From NCBI GenBank assembly GCA_933228675.1, contig OW121742.1:15082489-15146488 (forward strand): a DNA stretch of 64,000 bases, read 5' to 3'. Position numbers and translations under genes: made by a program. The DNA is from Stomorhina lunata (lineage: Eukaryota > Arthropoda > Insecta > Diptera > Rhiniidae). Positions 1 to 12,310 of this stretch are shown one piece after another. Positions within the stretch are counted from its first letter, which is position 1, and each line of letters opens with the position of its first letter. The notes under the pieces are model-generated. The model ran no database searches. It had not been told where the DNA came from and saw only the letters and a program-made list of their open reading frames with translations.

Positions 1-626
1 ATAAAAAAATAATATTGACTTAAGTTCATACCAAAATAAAAATTAAATGAAATAATAATTTATTAAACTTTTAAAAGAGTTATTAACATATAAACGTCAA
101 TAAAAAAAAAAATCTCATCTTAAAAGTTTAAAGAAAAATATATATGAAGCTGATTCTCAATAATTATGTGAGGGTACGTATCCGAATAAATTTTCAAATA
201 ACAGAAATCCCAATCACAATAACAATTAAGCAAAAATTTTTAAAGAGAATATCACCAAAAGAAAGACAATGTATGTATTTCGTGAGTAAAATCTCAATAT
301 AACTCGAGATCAAAAATCTCGAACGAAAATAACATACAATAAGAATAAATTTTCTTAAACATTTAGTTCAAAATTTCAATTAACCAAAATCTGAAATCCA
401 AAATATTAAAGAAAACTTGATAACAAGAGAAAAATAAAAAGTATAATTAATATTAAGCAAATTGTTTTATTTTTTTTTATTACATCAGCTTAGTTGTTAA
501 GATAATATTTGTTTTATCAAAGTATTTGATACAAATTTAGCTGAGTAGTTGAAGCAACAGCAAGATATTATTATAATTATTTTGTTGGTTTAAAAAAAAA
601 ATACTTTTAAAACCTGTGTCTGCTGT
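1..626. other. AT-rich region, possible retroelement leader (minus strand)
   Basis: No gene is visible. The sequence is AT-rich with many short A/T runs. It lies downstream, on the minus strand, of a tRNA-Lys primer-binding site, so part of it may be the untranslated leader of an LTR retrotransposon running off the left edge. No gag-like reading frame is seen, so any element here is truncated or decayed. Confidence 0.4.
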
Positions 627-644
627 GCCCCACGTTGGGCGCCA
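627..644 (-). mobile_element. LTR retrotransposon primer-binding site (tRNA-Lys)
   Basis: The plus strand reads GCCCCACGTTGGGCGCCA, identical to the last 18 nt of animal tRNA-Lys(CUU) including the CCA end, as I recall that tRNA. A genomic CCA argues against a tRNA gene, because eukaryotic tRNA genes do not encode CCA. On the minus strand this is the classic primer-binding site TGGCGCCCAACGTGGGGC used by gypsy-type retrotransposons and some retroviruses. The LTR should therefore lie at higher coordinates and the internal region at lower ones. No gag, pol or env reading frame is visible nearby. Confidence 0.75.
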
Positions 645-2940
645 TTAAATTTATGTGACGATTCAAGCTTCCTGCTCTACTTCCTAAGAGACCTGCGCTA
701 CCTATTTTTCCGACCGTGCTCAGGGCTTGGGGTGGTGTTCTTGTCTCTTTTGAAAGTAGACTAAGAATCGAACAAAATTTAAAAAGGTAGCTTAAACTTA
801 AGTATTAACTATAAAAAAAAAAAAAATGAAAAAATTGTTCGAACTAATGTCAAGGAAAGATGATGTTATTTCTTTCATATCTTCTACCCTCCCAACCATA
901 CTATTTTATTGTAATTTTATAAGAAAATAGCCCTAAAATGATTCCCTAACTATACGCGAAATAACCTTTCGTAGAATAAAAAAAAAAAAAAAAAAAACTT
1001 AATTAATCATTATTAAATTTAAATAATTAATCTATTTTATTAATATTAAAAATTAAGTGCATACTTTGCAATTTTTTTTAAAAAAAAATTAAATTATATA
1101 AAAAAAAAATTAATAATTAACAAAATTCTAATAAAATTATTTTGTTTAGTGACATTTTATATATGTAAATAAATATGCGGATATTTTATAATTATATTTT
1201 ATTTATCGGACTTACCCGAATTATCCATCGAAGACAGCAGGCCTGATGTTCAAGGACGAATATTGATGATTTTAAAATTCTTAAATTGTTATTTAAAAGA
1301 TCAATTGATATATAATTATAATATCCTGTTTATATTTGAGTGTAAAGTATATGTGGTAAATATGTCAGTGTATGTGTGAAAGTATAGTTAGTGTAAGAAA
1401 ATTAGTGTTAAGTGTATTTACATAATATTAGATAAAATTCAAGTTAATTTAAGTTAAAAAAAAAAAATAGATTTAAGATAAATTAGATTTAAGAAATTGA
1501 ATTTAAAAAAAAAAAAAAAAATGAAATTAAATTAGGATTTTAGTTAAATTAAATAAAAAAAAAATAGATTTAAGATAAAATTAAGTTAAGAATAGTTTTA
1601 AATAAAAAATAGTTAAAATTGAAATTTAAAGATTAATTTAAGCTCAAATTAGTTATGTATTATTTAAATTAGTGTTAGATATTGAATTGCGAATTGGTTT
1701 TAAGATGAGTGTTTGATGATAAATTACAGCTATTAAGAAGATCCGTTTTAAGATTTGTTTTTCGCTTTTTTTATAAGTAATAGTTTTAAGATTCTTCAAA
1801 CAATTTGTCCTTTAGCGTTAGTTTAATTTAGGAGATATTTCAGGTTTATAAAATAAAGTCCTATATATGATGCTATCAGCGAAGTTCTGATTGAATTTCT
1901 TTTAGAATTCTTGTGAGGTCTTTTGATATTTGTTATATCCGGAATGATAATTTGCAAATTTTAAGTGAACTAAAGATTCACTTGATCCCATGCAAAATAG
2001 AGATTCCTAAATTACACGATGAAATTAATAATAAAATTTTTACAAAATACTTATATTTTTACCTTTTCTTATTTATAGATTTCCACTAATATTAAGAAAA
2101 TTATCATTAATATTAGAAATTCTTTATAACAATTGTAATAAATTTTATTAGCCTTTTAAACTTTTAGTTTTAAAAAATTTTACGGAAATGAAAATTTTTG
2201 AAGGAAATAAAAAATTTTGAAATTTTTTTTCAAAACCTATATTGATTTGAAATATTTTAAATTTAAATAAAACCCAATTAACAATTTATTATTTAAATGA
2301 ACCTCACACATCTTCAGTCATTCATTCATTCATTTATACGCCTGCCTTTAGATAAGACACTGACAGACTGACATGTTGTCGTAGTATCGCTTCTTGTCTG
2401 TCTGTCTCTCTGTTTCTGGATTCTTATTCGGTGGTTAACATGGCATTAATCTCAACCGTTGTATTCTATCAAATTATGGTTGAAATAATTTCAGTAGCAT
2501 ATTTATGGCGAAAAATGTGAATAGGGTATAAAGAACCGAAGAATGATGTTAAAATTATATCAAAATATAAAAATTTTGTAAAAAGATGATAACTTTTAAT
2601 GGCATGTTTACGCAGAATGAAAATTAAGTTTTTTTGTTTTCATAAAAATTCTTATTGGAACAAGGGATTAAGGGTGCATAGTAAATTAGAAAGCTAGTGC
2701 AATACACTTATACACTTTTGTATAGGGAAATACCATTTTTAAGTTGTTGTTAAAGTAAGTTTACATTTAATGAAGCCATTATTTGATTATGATCCCAAAA
2801 CAATTGATGGAGTAAGTCAAAAATCGGCGATGAGTTCACAATCCTTTGAAAACTGGCAAATTGGTATCAGAGACTCATAATAAGTACTTAATAAAATGAG
2901 TACTTTTTTTAAAACATATTATTTTCATGGAACGGGTATA
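645..2940. other. AT-rich spacer, probable LTR remnant at left end
   Basis: The stretch at about 650-760 is much less AT-rich than its surroundings and directly follows the primer-binding site, as the end of a minus-strand LTR would. The far LTR boundary cannot be fixed because no second copy is in the window. From about 1,430 to 1,620 there are imprecise repeats of the type TTAAGATAAATTAGATTTAAG. A second less AT-rich patch is at 1,207-1,262. A (GTCT) tract lies near 2,395-2,411. No gene is seen. Confidence 0.4.
978..998 (+). repeat. poly(A) tract
   Basis: An uninterrupted run of about 20 A. It could be a slippage product or the tail of an old retro-insertion; nothing upstream identifies a parent transcript. 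Confidence 0.8.
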
Positions 2941-2951
2941 TTTATATTTGT

Positions 2952-4425
2952 TTCTATAGAAAATTTTTTTTATCGAAAATTTTTCCATAGAAAATTTTTT
3001 TTATCGAAAATTTTTCTATAGAAAAATTTTTTTATCGAAAATTTTTCTATAGAAAAATTTTTTATCGAAAATTTTTCTATAGAAAAATTTTTTTATCGAA
3101 AATTTTTCTATAGAAAAAATTTTCCATAAAAAATTTTTCTATAGAAAAATTTTCCATAAAAAATTTTTCTATAGAAAAATTTTCTATAGAAAATTTTTTT
3201 CTATAGAAAAATTTTCGATAAAAAAATTTTTCTATAGAAAAATTTTCGATAAAAAAATTTTTCTATAGAAAAATTTTCGATAAAAAAATTTTTTTATAGA
3301 AAAATTTTCGATAAAAAATTTTTCTATAGAAAAATTTTCGATAAAAAAATTTTTCTATAGAAAAATTTTCGATAAAAAAATTTTTCTATAGAAAAATTTT
3401 CGATAAAAAAATTTTTCTATAGAAAAATTTTCGATAAAAAAATTTTTCTATAGAAAAATTTTCGATAAAAAAATTTTTCTATAGAAAAATTTTCGATAAA
3501 AAAATTTTTCTGTAGAAAAATTTTCGATAAAAAAATTTTTCTATAGAAAAATTTTCGATAAAAATATTTTTCTATAGAAAAATTTTCGATAAAAATATTT
3601 TTCTATAGAAAAATTTTCGATAAAAAAATTTTTCTATAGAAAAATTTCGATAAAAAAAATTATTCTATAGAAAAATTTTCGATAAAAAAATTTTTCTATA
3701 GAAAAATTTTCGATAAGAAAATTTTTCTATAAAAAATTTTCGATAAAAAAATTTTTCTATAGAAAAATTTTCGATAAAAAAATTTTTCTATAGAAAAATT
3801 TTCGATAAAAAAATTTTTCTATAGAAAAATTTTCGATAAAAAAATTTTTCTTTTTTTATAGAAAAATTTTCTATAGAAAAATTTTCGATAAAAAAATTTT
3901 TCTATAGAAAAATTTTCGATAAAAAATTTTTCGATAAAAAATTTTTCTATAGAAAAATTTTCAATAAAAAATTTTTCTATAGAAAAATTTTCGATAAAAA
4001 ATTTTTCTATAGAAAAATTTTCGATAAAAAATTTTTCTATAGAAAAATTTTCGATAAAAAATTTTTCTATAGAAAAATTTTCGATAAATAAATTTTTCTA
4101 TAGAAAAATTTTCGATAAATAAATTTTTCTATAGAAAAATTTTCGATGAAAATATTTTTCTATAGAAAAATTTTCGATAAAAAAATTTTTCTATAGAAAA
4201 ATTTTCGATAAAAAAATTTTTCTATCGAAAAATTTTCGATAAAAAAATTTTTCTATCTTTAAATCAAAAATTTTTCTATAGAACATTTTACTTATCAAAA
4301 ATTGTTCTATAGAATTTTTTTTTTTATCAAGAAATTGTTCCATAGAAAAATCTTTTTTTTTTTTATCAAAAATTGATCTTTAGAAAAATTTCTTTATCAA
4401 AAATTTGTCTATAAGTAATTTGTTT
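2952..4425. repeat. Tandem array 1, family A (31 bp unit, about 47 copies)
   Basis: The unit contains the perfect palindrome TTTTCTATAGAAAA alternating with an ATTTTCGATAAA block, and the CTATAG spacing is exactly 31 bp through most of the array. The first units (to about 3,115) read CTATAG then TTTTTTATCGAAAA. After a transition at about 3,115-3,210 the array reads the reverse complement, CTATAG then ATTTTCGATAAAAA. The last 170 bp are decayed, with ATCAAAAATT blocks and lost periodicity. No coding content. Confidence 0.95.
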
Positions 4426-5744
4426 ATCAATTGAGACTAAAGAACTTGAACTATTTCATTTTCTAACGATTTTCTTCTAACTATTTACAATACATTAGAC
4501 TAATAAAACTTTTTACATAAATAAATATTTTTCCACTAGAGCCTTTTTGCTATAATCACCGCAGTTTTCCTTTGGTAAATTCTTAGCTATAAACGAATTA
4601 CATGTAAAACCATAAAGAATCTAATAAAAATACACCTAAACAATTTTCTCTACTCAAACGCGATGTGATTATAGTAAAATCTTTTTTTGCTCCATTTTTC
4701 CGGTATACAAATTTGCCTTAATTCTTCCTCACATTTTCCTAATTAGTCTAGTGAGTGTAAATTTATTATAAGTATTTTATTTCTTGTTGTTTTTTTGTGA
4801 TTTTGGCGTTAGGCTCTGAACAATCTACAAGATTTGTTACTTTTATTGGACCATAAAATTTTCCAGATAAAAACAGTAGTTACAACCTTAACAACCAACA
4901 AACTCGAAAGTTTTATATATACATTTTTTTTTAGTTTTTCTTTTTCTTCGTGGGCTTTCAACGCTAAAGTTTAGACGAAAAAATATAAATATTTCTAAAT
5001 TAAATTAATGATGACGATCATCATTGTCTTCATAATGATGTTTCCCCAAATCATTACAATTCTCATAAAATGGCCATAAAACAAGACATCAAAACCTTGT
5101 ATCATATTACAGGGCAGTTAAGATATGAATGATATGAAAACGACAAATGAAAAGCAGAATAAATACTTCAACCGAAAATGATAGATAGAATGAATGAATG
5201 AGTGGCTGGCCCCAACCAAAAAAACAGAAAAATTCAAATAAATGAACAAATGTTTTTGTAATATAAAACTAACAATTAAACTCATTAATAGGCAGTAACA
5301 AGGAAAAAAAGCTCAAATTTACAAGGCATTGTTAAGGTGTATTTTTTCCCCCACTGTGCTTTGGTATCTAGGTTAGTTTTTGTTGCAACAAAAAGAAAAA
5401 TAATGACTACTTTTTTGTGCTTTACAACCCCTTTAAAATTAGTTATTTTTCTGCAAATGAAGTCAAAGGCTATAAACAGTCAGAGCAAAGCCTTTTCCAT
5501 GTGTATTTAGTTTTAATTATTTAAATTGCTACAACTTTATTTTACTTTAATGACATTTTTGTTCCTTTTCACAACCAAAAATTTCTCATTTCTGATGATT
5601 TTAATGTTTATGTTAATTTTCTTTATCAAACAAATCAATTTACATTTGTAATTTTTCCCTTTTATTATCACTATCATTTAAAGTTTAGCCTATGTCCGTC
5701 GATCATAGTAAAATAGAAAAACTATTCTCGAAAAATATTTCGAT
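4426..5744. other. Spacer without recognisable genes
   Basis: Single-copy-looking AT-rich DNA with no long reading frame. It holds a GATGAC/ATGATG-like patch near 5,005-5,040, an (AATG) tract near 5,190-5,205 and the short string ATGTCCGTCGATC at about 5,693, just before the next array. Confidence 0.6.
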
Positions 5745-8212
5745 CATTTTTTATTTTTATAGAAAATTTTCAAAAATTTCTTATTTTATAGGAAATTTAA
5801 AAAAAAAATTTCTTATTTTTCTATAGGAAATATTTTAAAAATTTCTTATCTTTGTAGGAATTTTTTTAAAAAAATCTTACTTTATAGAAACTTTTTCATA
5901 AATTTATTTTTTTTTTATAAGAAATTTTTCAAAAATTTTTTTTTATAGAAAATTTTAAAAAAGTTTCATATTTTTATAGGAAATTTTTTTAATTTCATAG
6001 GAAATTTTTCAAAAACGTCTTATTTTGATAGGGAATTTTTCAAAAATTTCTTATTTTAATAGGAAGTTTTTCAAAAATTTCTTATTTTTCTATAGGAAAT
6101 TTTTAAAAAATTTCTTATTTTAAGAGGAAATTTTTAAAAAATTTCTTATTTTTATAGGAAATTTTTGAAAAATTTCTTATTCTAATGGGAAAATTTTAAA
6201 AATTTCTTATTCTAATAGGAAGTTTTTCAAAAATTTTTTATTTTAATAGGAAAATTTTCAAAAATTTCTTATTTTAATAGGAAATTTTTCAAAAATTTCT
6301 TATTTTAATAGGAAATTTTTCAAAAATTTCTTATTTTAATAGGAAATTTTTGAAAAATTTCTTATTCTAATAGGAAATTTTTCAAAAATTTCTTATTCTA
6401 ATAGGAAATTTTCAAAAATTTCTTATTTTAATAGGAAATTTTTCAAAAATTTCTTATTTTAATAGGAAATTTTTCAAAAATTTCTTATTTTAATAGGAAA
6501 TTTTTCAAAAATTTCTTATTTTAATAGGAAATTTTTCAAAAATTTCTTATTTTAATAGGACATTTTTCAAAAATTTCTTATTTTTATAGGAAATTTTTGA
6601 AAAATTTCTTAGTTTTATAGGAAATTTTTCAAAAATTCCTTATTTTTATAAGAAATTTTTCAAAAATTTCTTATTTTTATAAGAAAATTTTGAAAAATTT
6701 CTTATTTTGATAAGAAATTTTTCAAAAATTTCTTATTTTTATAGGAAATTAAAAAAAAAAAAAAATTTATAGTTTCTTATTTTCTTAGAAATTTTATTTT
6801 TTATAGGAAATATTTCAAAAATGTCTTATTTTTAAAGGAAATTTTTCATAAATTTCTTACTTTTATAGGAAATTTTTCATCACAGGAAATTTTTGAAAAA
6901 TTTCTATGTTTGGTAGTATTTTTTTTTTAGCAAAATAGAAAATTTTTCAAAAATTTCATATTGTTTTCAATCGAAATTTTTCCAAAATTTCTCATTCTCA
7001 TTAAAAATTGTTCTTATAAAAAATTTTTCAAAAATTTCTTATTTTGATGAGAAATTTTTTTTAAATAACTGATTTTTATAGGAAGTTTTTCAAAATTTTC
7101 TTATTTTTAGAAAAAATTTTTCAAAAATTTCTTGTTTTTATAAAATTTTCAATAACTTTTTGTTTTTATACGAAATTTTTCCAAAATTTTTTATTTTTAT
7201 AGGAAATTTTTCAAAAATTTCTTATTTTCATAGGAAATTTTTCAAAAACTTTTATTTTAACTCAAGTTTTTTTTTTTAATTTTCTCATTTTTACAGGAAA
7301 TTTTTCAAAAATTTCTTCTTTAACATAATTTTTTTTTTAAATTTTCTAATTTTTCCAGGAAATTTTTCAAATTTTTTTTATTTTTATAGGAAATTTTTCA
7401 AAAGGTTTTTATTTTTATAGAAAAGTTTTCAAAAATTTCTTATTTTTATAGGAAAATTTTAAAAAATTTCTTATTTGTATACCAAATTTTTCTAAAATTT
7501 TCTATTATTATAGGAAAATTTTCAAAAATTTCCTATTTTTATAGAAAATTTTTAAGAAATTTCCTAATTTTTTAGGAAATTTATCTAAAATTTCCTTTTT
7601 TTATAGGAAATTTTTCAAAAATTTCATATATTTATAGGAAAATTTTCAAGAATTTCCTATTTTTATAGGAATTTTTTCAAAAATTTCTATTTTTATAGGA
7701 AATTTTTCAAAAATTTAAGAATTTTTTTTTAAATTTCTTTTTTAAGGAAAATTTTCAAAAATTTATTTTTTTTATATGAAAATTTTTAAAAAATTTCTTA
7801 TTTTCATAGGAAATTTTTGTTTTTATAGAAAATTTTCAAAAACTTCATATGTATACAATTTTTTTTTCCAAAAATTTTTTGTACTTATAAGAAATTTCCA
7901 AAAAATTCTTATTTTTATAGGAAATATTTCAACAATTTCTTTTTTATACATAGGAAATTTTTCAAAAATTTCGTATTTTATAGGAAATTTTTTAAAATTT
8001 TTATATTTTTATGGGAAATTTTTTTGAAAACTTTCCTATTTTATAGAAAATTTTTCAAAAATTTTTTATTTCCTTTGGAAATTTTTCAAAAATTTCTTAT
8101 TTTTAAAGGAAATCTTTCACAAAAATTTTTATTTTTATAGGAAATTTTGAAAAAATTCCTTATTTTATAGGATATTTTTCTAAAATCTCCTTGCAAGTTT
8201 TTCAAATATTTC
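5745..8212 (-). repeat. Tandem array 2, family B1 (31 bp, about 80 copies)
   Basis: The unit on the plus strand is AGGAAATTTTTCAAAAATTT followed by CTTATTTTAAT or CTTATTTTTAT, 31 bp in all. Strand is given as minus because the A-rich form of the spacer is on the minus strand. The best conserved part is about 6,280-6,560. Both ends are strongly diverged, with deletions and T-run expansions. Short reading frames inside it (for example 7,776-8,027) give F/K/Y/I/N-rich peptides that simply translate the repeat. Confidence 0.95.
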
Positions 8213-8944
8213 TGAATTTGAGAAATAATTTTAAAATCGAGATACAAATTCTCTGATATTGGACTGATTCAGTGGCGGATAATTTAAAATAGTAAAAACT
8301 TACATCTGTAGGTATTTTTAAAAGATTTTTGGGCTCAGATGCTTACCTGGAATGAAAAAAATTATTGTATATAATTAAAAAAACAAAAACTGATTTTATC
8401 ATACGATTATCATTTTAAAATAATTAAAAATTTATAATTAAACTAAAAGCATTTCTGAATTTTGCTGCTTTTCAATAAATTTCCTTTCCCTTAAGGAATT
8501 TTTGAAATATGTATTTTCAAATTTCTTTCTTTACAGTAGAGTGACTTCAGTCCAGTCTCTTCCAATTAAACTCCCCTTCTAAATGTCTTCAATTTACAAC
8601 TGCCAGTCAGTGACTAATTTTAAAACAAATATAAATAAATATTTTTTGTATATTTCCATTTTCATTTTGAGAACTTAATTGGATTTTGTTGATGCAAAAA
8701 TTAACAACATTTTCGGCGAAATGCATTGACAACAAAATCCGAATAAAATAAACAAATAAATGCAGAAACAAAAACATTTTTAAGAAAACTTTAGGGGAAT
8801 CATCTTCATCTTTTCCTTCTTTTGTTTATATTGAAAGACGGACTGGGGTATTCATGCCTTTTCCTTCAACGGAAGTTGTACAAATTTTTGTATAAATATG
8901 AAACTTTATTGTTTTTATTTTTCTTCAAAGTTTCTTGGGTTTCC

Positions 8945-8969
8945 AAAAAAAAAAAAAAAAAAAAAAAAA
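8945..8969 (+). repeat. poly(A) tract
   Basis: A run of about 25 A, the longest pure homopolymer noticed outside the arrays. It lies within a spurious open frame and makes a lysine run there. Confidence 0.85.
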
Positions 8970-9107
8970 GTTTAAGAAACAGAACCATTGTGCAGCAGAA
9001 GCAACCACAATGGCCCCGAGTGTCATGTTTGTTGATTTATAAACTAATGAAAAATATTGAAGCAAAAATTCTGTTTCAATTATTTTAACAAGAAAATGTT
9101 AAGGAAC

Positions 9108-9130
9108 AAACGAATGAATGAATGAATGAG
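9108..9130 (+). repeat. (AATG)n microsatellite
   Basis: Four to five tandem AATG units, typical fly intergenic simple repeat. Confidence 0.8.
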
Positions 9131-9310
9131 TAAATGTTTTGCTGAAATAAGGAATATTTTTGTTTAAAAACTAATAAAACAAAAATAATGCAAATGCATA
9201 AATAAATAAAAAAGCCTTAGTTGGTTTTTATGGTAATGATCATGGGAAAAATCTGTTTCAGAAAAGTTTATTTTCGAATGAATACAAGGAATGTTTTTGA
9301 AAAAAATATG

Positions 9311-12310
9311 CTTTTATTGAAAATTTTTAAAAAATTTCTAAATTTTATAGCAAATTTTTAAAAATTTCTTATTTTTATAGGAAAGTTTTTAAAAATATAT
9401 TATTTTTAAAGAAAGTTTTTCGAAATTTTCTCAATTTTTATAGAAAAATCCCCAAAAATATTTCTTATTTTTATAGGAAATTTTAAAAAAAATTCTTACT
9501 TTGATAGAAAATTTTTCCAAAAACTTCTTATTTTTATAGGAATAAAAATTTCTTAATTTTATTGAAATTTTTTCAAAAACTTCTTATTTTTAAAGGAAAT
9601 TTTTCAAAAATTGCTTAGGAAATTTTACAAAAATTTTTTATTTTTATCGAAAATTTTTTAAAAATGTCTTATTTTTAATGGAAATTTTTCAAAAATTTCT
9701 TATTTTTAAAAGAAATTTTTCAAAAATTTTTATAAGCTTAAAAATAAATTTCAAAAAATTCTTGTTTTTAAAGGAAATTTTTCAAAAATTTGATATTTAT
9801 ATAGGAAATTTTTTCAATTTTTTTTTAATTTTTAAAGGAAATTTTTCAAAAATTTCTTATTTTTACAGGAAATTTTTCAAGAATTTCTTATTTTAATCAG
9901 AAATTTTTCAAGAATTTCTTATTTTAATCAGAAATTTTTCAAGAATTTCTTATTTCAATCAGAAATTTTTCAAAAATTTCTTATTTTGAAAACTTTTCAA
10001 AAATTTCTTATTTTGATATGAAAAATTTCCTATTTATTATTTTTATAGCATTTTTTTCAAAAATTTCTTATTTTTATAGGACATTTTTCAAAATTTTCTA
10101 ATTTTAATATAAATTTTTCAAAAATTTCTTATTTTTTTAGGAAATTTTTCAAAATTTTTTATTTTTATAACAATTTTTTTTAAATGTCTTATTTTATAGG
10201 AAATTTTTCAAAAATTTCTTATTTTTATAGGAAAATTTTCAAAAATTTCTTATTTTTGTAGGAAATTTTTCAAAAATTTTTTATTTTTATAGGAAATTTT
10301 TCAAAAATTTCTTATTTTAATAGGAAATTTTTCAAACATTTCTTATTATTATAGAAAGTTTTTCAAAAATTTCTTATTTTTATAGGTAACTTTGCATAAA
10401 TTTCTTATTTTGAAAACTTTTCAAAAATTTTTTATTTTGATATGAAAAATATCCTATTTCTTATTTTTATAGCATTTTTTTCAAAAATTTCTTATATTTA
10501 TAGGACATTTTTCAAAATTTTCTAATTTTAATATAAATTTTTCAAAAATTTCTTATTTTTTTTTAGGAAATTTTTCAAAATTTTTTATTTTTATAACAAT
10601 TTTTTTTAAATGTCTTATTTTATAGGAAATTTTTCAAAAATTTCTTATTTTTATAGGAAATTTTTCAAAAATTTCTTATTTTTGTAGGAAATTTTTCAAA
10701 AATTTTTTATTTTTATAGGAAATTTTTCAAAAATTTCTTAATTTAATAGGAAATTTTTCAAACATTTCTTATTATAATAGAAAGTTTTTCAAAAATTTCT
10801 TATTTTTATAGGTAACTTTGCATAAATTTCTTATTTTGAAAACTTTTCAAAAATTTCTGTTTTTTGATATGAAATGAGAATTTTTTCAAAAATTTCTTTT
10901 ATTATAGCAAAATTTTCTTATTTTTATATGAATTTTTTCAAAAATTTCTTATATTTATAGGAAATTTTTCAAAAATTTCTTATTTTTATAAAAAATTTTT
11001 TTAAGTATCTTATTTTTATTGGAAATTTTTCAAAAATTTCTTATTTTTATAGGAAATTAAAAAAAAAAATTATTTTTATAGGAAATTTTTAAAAAATTTC
11101 TTATTTTTATAGGAAATTTTTTAAAAATTTCTTATTTTTATAAGAAATTTTTCAAAAATTTCTCATTTTTATAGGAAATTTTTCAAAAATTTCTTATTTT
11201 TATAGGAAATTTTTCAAAAATTTCTTTTTTTACAAGAAATTTTTCAAAAAATTTCATATTTTTATAGGAAATTTTTCAAAAATTTCTTGTTTCTTGGGAA
11301 ATTTTTCAAAAATTTCTTTTTTTTATAGGAAAATTTCCTATTATTATAAGAAATTTTTTTAAAAATTTCTTATTTGTACAGGAAATTTTTCAAAAATTTC
11401 TCATTTTTATAGCAAATTTTTAAAAAATTTCTAATTTTTATAAGAAATTTTTCAAAAATTTTTATTTTGATAGGAACTTTTTTCAAAAATTTCTTATTTT
11501 TATAGGAAATTTTTCAAAAATTTCCTATAAAAATAAGAAATTTTTGAAAAATTTCCTATAAAAATGAGAAATTTTTGAAAAATTTCTTTGAAAAATAAGA
11601 AATTTTTAAAAAATTTCCTATAAAAATAGGAAATTTTTCAAAAATTTCCTTTAAAAATAGAAAATTTTTTAAAAATTTCCTATAAAAATAGAAAATTTTT
11701 CAAAAATTTCTTTTAAAAATATAAAATTTTTCAAAAATTTTCTAAAAAATAGAAAATTTTTCAAAGATTTCCTATAAGAATAGAAAAATTTTCAAAAATT
11801 TCCCATAAAATTAGCAAATTTTTCAAAAATTTCCTATAAAAATAGAAAATTTTTCCAAAATTTCCTTTAAAAATAGAAAATTTTTCAAAAATTTCCTATA
11901 AAAATAGAAAATTTTTCAAAAAATTCCTATAAAAATAGAAGATTTTTTAAAAATTTCCTATAAAAATAGAAAATTTTATTTTTTTTTATCAAAAATTTCC
12001 TATAAAAATAGAAAATTTAAAAATAATTTCAATGAAAATAGAAAATTTTAAAAAATTTTCTATAAAAATAGAAAATTTTTCGATAAAAATAGAAAATTTT
12101 TCAAAAATTTTCTATAATAGTAGAAAATTTTTCAAAAATTTTCTTTAAAAATATAACATTTTTCAAAAATTTCCTATAAAAAACGAAAATTTTTCAAAAT
12201 TTTCAATAAGAATCGAAAATTTTTCAAAAATTTCCAATAAAAATAGAAAATTTGTGAAAAATTTCATATGAAAATTAAAATATTTTGAAAAATTTCCTGT
12301 AAAATTAGAT
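9311..12310. repeat. Tandem array 3, family B1 with inverted end (about 97 copies)
   Basis: To about 11,520 the plus strand shows the T-form of the 31-bp unit (ATTTCTTATTTTTATAGG). At about 11,520 it changes abruptly to the A-form (CCTATAAAAATAAG). From about 11,630 to 12,240 there is a hybrid: A-form spacer (CCTATAAAAATAG) with a C-centred dyad (TTTTTCAAAAA) instead of G-centred. A block of about 425 bp is tandemly duplicated at 9,981-10,830. No coding content. Confidence 0.95.
9981..10850 (+). repeat. 425-bp higher-order repeat inside array 3
   Basis: The string TTATTTTGAAAACTTTTC occurs at 9,981, 10,405 and 10,831, offsets of 424 and 426 bp. Between these points the same series of variant units recurs in order: the ATGAAAAAT variant, TATAGCATTTTTTTC, TATAGGACATTTTTC, TTTTAATATAAATT, and TATAACAATTTTTTTT. 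This is a true block duplication rather than simple 31-bp periodicity. Confidence 0.85.

Larger units (their letters stand above)
8213..9310. other. Spacer without recognisable genes
   Basis: Contains a poly(A) run of about 25 at 8,945-8,969 and an (AATG)n microsatellite at about 9,108-9,130. A T-rich stretch ending in TACAG near 8,535 resembles a splice acceptor, but no matching donor or sustained open frame follows. No gene is supported. Confidence 0.6.

Noticed and set aside
627..644. tRNA-Lys gene.
   Set aside because: Only the 18 3'-terminal bases plus CCA are present; the rest of the cloverleaf is missing, which fits a primer-binding site instead.
2952..4425. Head-to-tail units considered as telomeric or centromeric repeats of a known type.
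   Set aside because: Brachyceran telomeres use retrotransposons or longer satellites, and these units match no satellite I can name; location on the chromosome cannot be read from the window.
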